64,000 nt of DNA, taken from contig JAIOAQ010000009.1 of NCBI GenBank assembly GCA_019873735.1, positions 1 to 64,000 on the forward strand, read 5' to 3'. Position numbers and translations under genes: made by a program. Position 1 is the stretch's first letter. Every line of letters begins with the position of its first letter. The notes beneath the pieces are model-generated. The model had not been told where the DNA came from and did not search any database. It saw nothing but the letters and a program-made list of their open reading frames with translations. Shown here one piece after another: positions 9,305 to 15,697 of this stretch. This DNA is from Chloroflexota bacterium (GTDB taxonomy: Bacteria > Chloroflexota > Anaerolineae > Anaerolineales > Villigracilaceae).

Positions 9305-10510
9305 TCAACCAAGCGTAACCGCGAACTCAAACCAGTCGGACCAGGGGCCGACATTGCCCGCCCCGTCCACGGCGCGCACGCGCCAGCGGTAGTACCAGCC
9401 GCATTCTACTGAGATGGTCGTCTGCTTGTCGTAAATGCCGCTAAAGGGACTGCCCGGCGCAGGCTGCCAGTTATTGTCGCCGGCGTGCCGCTGTACCTGC
9501 ACCTGGTACTCGGCGATGCCGCTCGCATCGTCCACCGGCAGCCAGACCAGGCTTTGCGAACCACGGCAGGACAGCGTCAGGCCATTGGCAGGCACCTGCA
9601 GGGTTGGCGCGGGCGGAGGCGTGGTATCGGCGGGCGGCGGAGAGGTGGGGGTGACGCACGAGCCTGTCACGGCGATATCCACGCTCCGGCGCTCCTCGCG
9701 GCCGTCGAGATGGATGACGGTCAGCGTGTAGCGCTGGTTGGAACACAGACAATCGCGGTAGGAGCCGTCGAAGGGCTGGTCAACGCCGCCGAAGACCACG
9801 CGGCTGACGTTCTCCACATGCCAGCGGAGGGTGGTACAGGCTCCGGCCGTAATCGTGGACGGGTCGGCCCAGAACTGGACGACCGCGCCGCCAGGCGGAG
9901 GCGGCGTCACGCCGCAACTGACCGGCGTCGGGCCGCCGCCAACCGGCGAAGGGCAGGCGATGGGCGGCGTGGGCGTCACGTCACAACTGACCGGCGTCGG
10001 GCCGCCGCCGACCGGCGAAGGGCAGGCGATGAGCGGCGTGGGCGTCACGTCACAACTGACCGGAGTCGGGCCGCCGCCAACCGGCGTGGGGCATCCGCCA
10101 GGCGGAGGCGGCGTGGATGCGCCAAAGGTGACGCGCGCCGAATCGGGCAGGCTGGCGGTTCCATCGGCGCTGAACGCCAGCGCCTGGATGGTATATTCGC
10201 CTTCGGCGGGAGGCGTCCACTCCAGGTTGAAAGTGGTCAGGTTCCCCTGCATGGGCGGATTATTGATCGTGGTCAAGAGAGCGCCGTTGATCCAGATTTC
10301 GATGCGGGAAATGCCGTTTGCCGAGGAGGCATGGCCTTCGATTTTGATGGGCTGAGGCGCGTCGAAGGCCAGGCCGTCGAGCGGCACGTCCAGCCAGACG
10401 GAAACGCCGCCCGTCGAAGCCGGCAGGTTGCAACTCGCCAGCAGGCTGACGAGGATGAGTAGCGTCAACAGGGAGTATTTGCGCCAAACGGGTACGGAAT
10501 TGGGTTTCAT
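9305..10510 (-). CDS. Exported lipoprotein with Ig-like and FN3-like domains and a Pro/Cys-rich repeat
   Basis: 401 residues; the ATG at 10510 has an AAAGGAG site. Signal peptide with lipobox Cys27 (LLASC). Residues about 35-130 form an Ig-like module related in style to that of the next gene (PL-GLAF..., RIEIWINGALL compared with RIELWVDDAFV). Residues about 135-210 consist of nearly three copies of a 23-residue unit (core CPSPVGGGPTPVSC) with two cysteines each. A second beta module follows (residues 215-290), then a fibronectin type III-like domain at the C-terminus (YQVQVQRHAGDN, YYRWRVRAVD). It is the first intact gene of the minus-strand exported-protein group and shares a 10-base gap with the next. 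No enzyme motif was seen. Confidence 0.8.
   Translation of the reverse strand: MKPNSVPVWRKYSLLTLLILVSLLASCNLPASTGGVSVWLDVPLDGLAFDAPQPIKIEGHASSANGISRIEIWINGALLTTINNPPMQGNLTTFNLEWTPPAEGEYTIQALAFSADGTASLPDSARVTFGASTPPPPGGCPTPVGGGPTPVSCDVTPTPLIACPSPVGGGPTPVSCDVTPTPPIACPSPVGGGPTPVSCGVTPPPPGGAVVQFWADPSTITAGACTTLRWHVENVSRVVFGGVDQPFDGSYRDCLCSNQRYTLTVIHLDGREERRSVDIAVTGSCVTPTSPPPADTTPPPAPTLQVPANGLTLSCRGSQSLVWLPVDDASGIAEYQVQVQRHAGDNNWQPAPGSPFSGIYDKQTTISVECGWYYRWRVRAVDGAGNVGPWSDWFEFAVTLG
9908..10105 (-). repeat. Tandem 69-bp coding repeat in the lipoprotein gene
   Basis: About 2.8 copies of a 69-bp unit, nearly identical at the DNA level, encode the 23-residue Pro/Gly/Cys-rich unit of the lipoprotein. 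Copies 1 and 2 differ at only a few positions, which points to recent slippage or unequal recombination. The array keeps the frame. Confidence 0.85.
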
Positions 10511-10512
10511 CT

Positions 10513-10625
10513 CACTTCTCCTTTCTTCCGGTCAACCCATGTCTGTACAAGCGCCAGGTCAAGGTCGTCTTTGGGAACAAAGGCTTCCGCGCCCGCGGCC
10601 AGCGCCGCCTCCTTCCAGGCCAGAT
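10513..10625 (-). pseudogene. Short open remnant, possible receiver-domain tail or end of the decayed SGNH gene
   Basis: The minus strand reads about 37 codons ending at a TGA that overlaps the Shine-Dalgarno region of the lipoprotein gene at 10510. It contains AALAAGAEAFVPKDDL, which looks like the alpha4-beta5 end of a response-regulator receiver domain (conserved Lys after F-V-x). An alternative is that it is a distorted version of the C-terminal KATEEFVPLLN segment of the SGNH-like protein at 1-861. No start codon or full domain is present, so it is a remnant either way. Confidence 0.35.
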
Positions 10626-10640
10626 GGCTTATCCTTTATT

Positions 10641-10971
10641 GGCGTTCTGTCACACGCCACACATGCTCAACGGCCGCTGTGCCATCTGCCAGGTTGGGAA
10701 TGCAGTCGTAGGCTACGTAGCCGCTAGCGTCGGGGCACCCAACCATAGTTGGGGTTGTCCACGAAAAAATTGTTCTCAACCGGCGTACGTCCCAAGTCGC
10801 CGTAGCCATCGGTCAGCCAGTCGTCGCCGGTGGAGTGAGGATGAAGATGAGTTTGACGATGTGATCGGGGAGAGATTTTCGGATTGCGGTGCGGGGATAG
10901 CAAGAGCGGCGCCGGTGATCAGGAAGAGAATGACCAGCAGAAAAGGCAACACAAGCACAAAACGCTTAATA
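10641..10971 (-). pseudogene. Decayed paralogue of the SGNH-like hydrolase at 1-861
   Basis: Reading the minus strand, the ribosome site GGAGAGTGCA is the same as upstream of the gene at 861, but the ATG is lost. A signal-peptide-like segment (about 10900-10958) is followed by DNA matching the intact gene closely: the part encoding KLIFIHHSTG, then DGYGDLGRT and NYGWG. At least two single-base indels put these into different frames, a stop codon (TAG) appears near 10733, and most of the middle of the gene is missing; a weak match to the later AACGGCCGGGTGGAACACG region resumes near 10650-10680. It is therefore an inactivated second copy lying at the promoter end of the exported-protein group, in the same orientation. 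Confidence 0.75.
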
Positions 10972-11137
10972 TTGCACTCTCCTGATGGTTCCCCCTATCT
11001 TCGACGCAACAGGGATTCGGCAGACCAAAATCATGCCTTACCCGCGCTTACAACGCTGCGCAGGCAAGGCATGGAAATCAGTCTCAACCGACTTCAAACG
11101 CCGGCTCTGCTCAACGCCTGGACTGTTTGACGTTTAC

Positions 11138-11165
11138 ATTATAGTAAATTCAACGGGAAATTCAA
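11138..11165 (-). promoter_or_regulatory. Promoter for the minus-strand exported-protein group
   Basis: TTGAAT, 16-base spacer, TATAAT on the minus strand. It lies about 170 bases upstream of the lost start codon of the decayed SGNH gene. No other good promoter was seen before the lipoprotein start at 10510, so it may now drive that whole group through the pseudogene. The rest of 10976-11137 shows no gene. Confidence 0.5.
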
Positions 11166-11182
11166 GCATCTCTGCCCGGCAA

Positions 11183-11839
11183 TTAAATCGGCGGATTATC
11201 CAGGCGGACGCCGTGACCGCGCACCGTGTCAATATATTGGTGGGTCGAATCCAACAACGCCAGGCGGTCACGCAAACGCCGGATCAGCGCATCCAGGGCC
11301 TGATCTGAAACACCCAACGCCTCTTCCTCGCCCCACACTGCTGCTACCAGCTCAGCACGGCTGACAACCTGTCCCTGGCGTTCGTACAAAAGCGATAACA
11401 GACGAAACTGCTGCACCGAAAGCGGCGGCGTGAGCAGTTGCTGATTAATCCAAACGCGGCGCGAACGTAAGTCAAGCATGAGCCTGCCCAGGCGTCCGCC
11501 CTGATCCGAAAGCGGCATAGTCGCATCCGAGGTCAGGAAAGTAAATTCCTGCGCCAGAGCCACCTGAATCACATCCCCATCCTGTAAGATGACCGAGGAC
11601 TTCAGGACGACGCCATTGCAATGAGTGCCGTTCTTGCTATCCAGGTCTTCCAACAGGACACCGTCTGGCGTGGGCGTCAGGCGGGCATGATAACGCGAAA
11701 CCTGCCGGTCGGGGATAATCACGTCACACGAGCCGTCACGCCCCAAAATCAACGTGTGCGACAAAGCCCAACGCTGTCCCTTGAGTGGGCCTTCCTGGGC
11801 TATCAGCAGTGGATAATCTTCCAGAGGATTCTGCATCAT
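11183..11839 (-). CDS. FHA domain plus winged-helix (OmpR-type) DNA-binding protein
   Basis: 218 residues. Two consecutive ATG codons at 11839 and 11836 follow a GAGG site; an in-frame extension further upstream has no ribosome site and overlaps the divergent promoter region. Residues about 12-100 are an FHA domain with the phosphothreonine-binding signature GRDGS...SRYH...DSKNGTHCNG. Residues about 120-215 are a trans_reg_C winged helix (LSVQQFRLLSLLYE, VSRAELVAAVWG, VDTVRGHGVRL-like end). It would bind a phosphorylated Thr on a partner and regulate transcription. The Ser/Thr kinase gene starts 118 bases away in the opposite direction, which suggests a kinase-regulator pair. Domain order is reversed relative to mycobacterial EmbR (winged helix first there). 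Confidence 0.88.
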   Translation of the reverse strand: MMQNPLEDYPLLIAQEGPLKGQRWALSHTLILGRDGSCDVIIPDRQVSRYHARLTPTPDGVLLEDLDSKNGTHCNGVVLKSSVILQDGDVIQVALAQEFTFLTSDATMPLSDQGGRLGRLMLDLRSRRVWINQQLLTPPLSVQQFRLLSLLYERQGQVVSRAELVAAVWGEEEALGVSDQALDALIRRLRDRLALLDSTHQYIDTVRGHGVRLDNPPI

Positions 11840-11957
11840 ACGCCTCAGCAGCAGGAGAAATATGCCAAAGACGTTTATAATATAGCAGAAAATTGTCAAT
11901 CTGTGCAGAAACGACGCCGAAAGAACTGCACACTTTGCCGCCATTCCGGAGACAGGT
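11840..11957. promoter_or_regulatory. Divergent promoter region between FHA regulator and Ser/Thr kinase
   Basis: An AT-rich core around 11872-11900 contains TATAAT on the plus strand (11876-11881) and, on the minus strand, TTGACA with TATAAA 14 bases later, a short spacer. Neither has both boxes at ideal spacing, so exact promoters are uncertain. Confidence 0.4.
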
Positions 11958-12953
11958 ATGCCCATCCCTCTCAAGACGGGAGAGGTGTTACGCGGGCGTT
12001 ATCAGATTCGCGAGCGCATTGGTCAGGGCGGTATGGGGAATATCTACCTGGCCGACGATTTGCGCCTGACAGGCCGTCAATGTGCGCTCAAAGAAGTCGA
12101 ATACGACCGCGCCCTTCCCAAAAAGACTCTGGAAGAGGCCCGCGCCCAATTCCTGCGCGAGGCAACGATTTTGGCGCGCCTGGACCACCCCAACCTGCCA
12201 AAGGTCTCCGACTTTTTCTCCGGCGATATGCGCGATTACCTGGTGATGGATTACGTCCCCGGCAAAGACCTGCGTATACTGGTACAGGAAGCACGTCAGC
12301 GGCGGGTCTTCCTGAACGAACAGCAGGTGCTGGGCTGGGCCGACCAAATCTGCGATGCTCTGACCTATCTACACGAACAAGATCCTCCCATCCTGCACCG
12401 CGATATCAAGCCAAGCAATCTCAAATTGATGCCCAACGGCCTGATCAAATTGGTGGACTTTGGGCTGGTCAAAGTGCTGGTGCCGGAAGAAGTGACCATC
12501 ACCATCATCCAGGGACAGGGGACCATCCTCTACACCCCCCTGGAACAATATGGCGGCGACAACACACATACCGACGCGCGCAGTGACCTGTTTGCCCTGG
12601 GGGCAACGCTTTACCACCTGCTGACCAACGAACCGCCTGCTGACGCGCGTACCCGCTTCCTGAATCCCGAAAGCCTGACACCGCCTCGACAGATCAACCC
12701 CAACCTGACAACCCGCACCGAAAAGGCCATCTTGTGGGCCATGGCGCTACATCCCGATGAACGCCCCGAGTCGGTAGAATCCTTCCGCAAATTCCTGTTT
12801 GGCAGCCGAGAGATTCCTACCCGGCCGGTACCCGGCCTTCGGCCGCAGCCGCCTTCTGTGTGGGATGTGCTGATGAGTCCGCCAGAGATTATCCTTGCCT
12901 GGCTCGTCAGCGGATTGTTGCTGCTGAGCCTGGTTGCCACCCTGGCGCGGTAA
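11958..12953 (+). CDS. Ser/Thr protein kinase with C-terminal membrane anchor
   Basis: 331 residues. Hanks-type kinase: glycine loop IGQGGMGNIY (21-30), ATP-binding Lys45 in CALKE, catalytic HRDIKPSN (147-154), metal-binding DFG (167-169), and the F-helix DARSDLFALG. The kinase domain ends near residue 280, a proline-rich linker follows, and a membrane helix occupies about 308-328 with only a few residues beyond, so there is no sensor domain outside the cell. It is expected to phosphorylate Ser/Thr of cytosolic partners, most obviously the divergently encoded FHA regulator or its partners. The gene converges on the GH13 gene with only 23 bases between stop codons. Confidence 0.92.
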   Translation: MPIPLKTGEVLRGRYQIRERIGQGGMGNIYLADDLRLTGRQCALKEVEYDRALPKKTLEEARAQFLREATILARLDHPNLPKVSDFFSGDMRDYLVMDYVPGKDLRILVQEARQRRVFLNEQQVLGWADQICDALTYLHEQDPPILHRDIKPSNLKLMPNGLIKLVDFGLVKVLVPEEVTITIIQGQGTILYTPLEQYGGDNTHTDARSDLFALGATLYHLLTNEPPADARTRFLNPESLTPPRQINPNLTTRTEKAILWAMALHPDERPESVESFRKFLFGSREIPTRPVPGLRPQPPSVWDVLMSPPEIILAWLVSGLLLLSLVATLAR

Positions 12954-12976
12954 AGATCATACGGCCGCCCGCCCCG

Positions 12977-15622
12977 TCAGTCTGTCACAGGCATGCGGGG
13001 CTTTCTTGTTTTTTGTGTGCCGGTCTTCTTGCCCGTCACACCTTTCCGGCCGGTCTTCCTCTTACCGTCTGCTTTCTGAACATCCCCAACCTCTCTGGTC
13101 GCAAAGAGTTCGTCAAATTTCGCCTGTACCGAGGCGGCCCCCGCGCCGCCCAGCGCCTGGCAAACCTGCGCCCAGCGTCCATCTTCATCGCTCACGAAAC
13201 GCCAGTCCAAAAAGACATGACACTGATAAGCCCCCAAGCCGACAAAAAGCCCTTTTTCCCACAACTCACGGCAGGAGCGAATGTATTCCAGGCGGGTCAC
13301 ATAGTCGGTAAAGATAGCGTAGCCATCCCGCGGCAGGGCCAACCCCTCTGCCAGAGATTGCCGGGCCAGTTTCCTGCTGGCCTTATCCATATACGCGACC
13401 GAGGTCTTCACCCAGCCGCTGGCCTCAGCATATTTGTTATGGTAGACCACCAAACCGCGCTCTTCCCCCAGTCGGTTCGAATATGCAAATACGTCCTCGT
13501 TCACATAGCCTTGCGGCGCGTAAAAGTCATACAGCAAGAAGTTCTCTGAGCCGGCAAACACCCGCCGCCGGTGCAAAAGCGGGAAAATGCGCCATTCGTG
13601 ACCACGCACCAGGCCTTCGTTGACCTGCTCGTCCCATTTTGGTTTGCGAAATTCCATGCCATACTTTTCACGATAGCCTTCAATTTGTCCGTGCCCAAAC
13701 ATCGGCAGGCCGGGCAGGGTGCACATCAGCGTGCAAACGCCAAAGTATTTATCGCCGTCGCCGAATTGCTCAATCGCCGTTCTTTCATCCGGATTATTCA
13801 TAAAGTTGACAAAACGCTTGATCACTTGCGGATCAAACTCCAGCACATTCTTCATCACCTGACGGTACTTGGCATTATCTTCATCGCGCAGCATGTGCAT
13901 AAAAGCAGAATTGTAGACGCGGTGCATGCCCAGCGTGCGCACAAAATAGCCTTCCATCAGCCAGAAGGCCTCGGCCAGCAAAAGCGTATCCGGCACCTCT
14001 GCCGCCACCCGATCTACCACCTCGCGCCAGAATTCGTTTGGCAGCGCGGCATCAAACTGTTCGCGCGTCATGCCATGTTCCGCGCGCGAGGGAATGGCGC
14101 CGCCCTGCCCCGGTTCAGGGAACCACAGACGCTGGATATGCTTGCGGGCCAGCGTCATGGCCGCATCAAAGCGAATGATGGGGAAATGACGCGCCACATG
14201 CAGAATGGTTTGAATTACCGCCTCGCGCACTTCGGCCTTCGAGTAATCTAACTGGGCCGTATCGTTCCAGGGCATGGAGGTGCCATCATTGCCGTGGTAA
14301 ATGTACCGTTCTTCGCCGGTTGCCCGGTCAAAGCGCTTGAAAACCACCGCTGCATCCGTCCGGTCATAATAGTGGTCTTCCAGGATAATCCCGGCGCGCG
14401 GGTCATCCGATAAGTCGCCGCTGGTAAAAGAGTAGGCGGGGAAAGGCGGATACGGCAGGGAAAGAAACCACTCTGGATGCGCCATCACCCATTCCGAGTC
14501 AATGCCCATGTGATTGGGCACCATATCGGCCGAAAGGCGAATGCCGCGCTGCCAGGCCCGCGCCCGCAGGTTTTCAAGCGCCGGCCAGCCGCCCAGATCG
14601 GCGGCAATTTCGTAGGAATGCAGGGAATAAGCCGAGGCCACCGCATCCGGGTCACCCAACCAGTTCTTGATGCGCTGGCTGGCGCGGCTGCGCTCCCACA
14701 GGCCGATCAGCCACAGGCCGGTAAAACCGCGTTCCGCCAGGATGTCCAGTTCTTCATCCGGGATATCGTTCAAAAACCTGATCCAGCGGCCGTACTTACG
14801 CGACAGTTGTTCCAGCCAGACGTAAGTGTTTTTGGCCATCAGCACCAGGCGCGGCATCCACTCGCGGTCTGGGCTGAAACGTTCATACTCGATTTCAGAG
14901 CGGTCGAAGGTCAAAACCGGCGCCGGGCCAGAGGCGCCGCCGGTTCCGCCCCGCCGTATTTCTTCGCGGATGAAGTCTAATCCGCGCAACAGGCGCTGGA
15001 CAAAATCCGGGCCCAGCAAATCGCCCCAGCGTTGCACCAGGTATTCCAACTGACCGGCCAGCGAATTGGGACTGACGCGCAGCGGCGCGGTCAACATCTC
15101 GGTCAGCGATTCACGGCCGGACCCGAGGCCTGGCTGCTGAGCGAGGAAGGTTTTCAGCCGCTCGATCAACGCCGTGTACGCAGTGGACATCAGCGGCCGG
15201 TCATCAAACAGTTCCTCTAAGTTCGAGGCTGCCGGGTTGAGATTGTGCAGGTGAAGCAACAAAAGTTCGGCCAATACTGCTTCACGCCTGGTTTGCAGGT
15301 ATTTCTCCACTTCCAGCCGGCCGCGATAGACCACCTCGGGCGGAAAGTCGTTGGTAAACGTCCACTGGGTTAAATGCACATGGTCAGCACCCAGGCCCTG
15401 GTCCAGGAATGAAACGGCCTGTGTCAGCATGTCGGGATGGGCTGAGACGTAATGTCGCAGTAAGATGCGCAGAACTTCGTCAATCAGCCCAAGGGCATAC
15501 AGATCGGCGGCCGAGACACCCATCCGCGCCGCGACCTGGCGCGCTTGCTGAAAATCAGGGAAGGTCAGACGTTCAAGGGCATATTGCTGACGAGCATGGC
15601 GTGAGAGGTGATATTCATTCAT
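12977..15622 (-). CDS. GH13 (alpha-amylase family) glycoside hydrolase or transferase with N-terminal extension
   Basis: 881 residues. About 240 residues of mostly helical N-terminal sequence precede a GH13 barrel. Region I is DMVPNHMG, region II IIRFDAAMTL with the nucleophile Asp, region III LLLAEAFW with the acid/base Glu. Region IV reads FMNNPDE, where the usual His of NHD is replaced by Pro while the stabilising Asp remains. A loop with YYDRTDAAVVFKRFD and GNDGTSMPWNDTAQLDY is typical of a large bacterial group of uncharacterised GH13 enzymes. The C-terminus is a Lys/Arg/Thr-rich tail of about 30 residues. No signal peptide is seen, so it acts in the cytosol, probably on glycogen-like or maltooligosaccharide substrates. 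Confidence 0.87.
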   Translation of the reverse strand: MNEYHLSRHARQQYALERLTFPDFQQARQVAARMGVSAADLYALGLIDEVLRILLRHYVSAHPDMLTQAVSFLDQGLGADHVHLTQWTFTNDFPPEVVYRGRLEVEKYLQTRREAVLAELLLLHLHNLNPAASNLEELFDDRPLMSTAYTALIERLKTFLAQQPGLGSGRESLTEMLTAPLRVSPNSLAGQLEYLVQRWGDLLGPDFVQRLLRGLDFIREEIRRGGTGGASGPAPVLTFDRSEIEYERFSPDREWMPRLVLMAKNTYVWLEQLSRKYGRWIRFLNDIPDEELDILAERGFTGLWLIGLWERSRASQRIKNWLGDPDAVASAYSLHSYEIAADLGGWPALENLRARAWQRGIRLSADMVPNHMGIDSEWVMAHPEWFLSLPYPPFPAYSFTSGDLSDDPRAGIILEDHYYDRTDAAVVFKRFDRATGEERYIYHGNDGTSMPWNDTAQLDYSKAEVREAVIQTILHVARHFPIIRFDAAMTLARKHIQRLWFPEPGQGGAIPSRAEHGMTREQFDAALPNEFWREVVDRVAAEVPDTLLLAEAFWLMEGYFVRTLGMHRVYNSAFMHMLRDEDNAKYRQVMKNVLEFDPQVIKRFVNFMNNPDERTAIEQFGDGDKYFGVCTLMCTLPGLPMFGHGQIEGYREKYGMEFRKPKWDEQVNEGLVRGHEWRIFPLLHRRRVFAGSENFLLYDFYAPQGYVNEDVFAYSNRLGEERGLVVYHNKYAEASGWVKTSVAYMDKASRKLARQSLAEGLALPRDGYAIFTDYVTRLEYIRSCRELWEKGLFVGLGAYQCHVFLDWRFVSDEDGRWAQVCQALGGAGAASVQAKFDELFATREVGDVQKADGKRKTGRKGVTGKKTGTQKTRKPRMPVTD

Positions 15623-15658
15623 CGGGCACCTGGTGAGAAGAGGGAGGCTTGTTTTCTC

Positions 15659-15688
15659 TTCAATGATAACCCATATTTCGAGTATACT
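15659..15688 (+). promoter_or_regulatory. Promoter of the membrane histidine kinase gene, possibly giving a leaderless mRNA
   Basis: TTCAAT, 18-base spacer, TATACT. The TATACT box ends only 9 bases before the ATG at 15698, and no Shine-Dalgarno sequence lies between. Transcription would start at or within a few bases of the start codon. Confidence 0.45.
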
Positions 15689-15697
15689 GTTGGTGTG

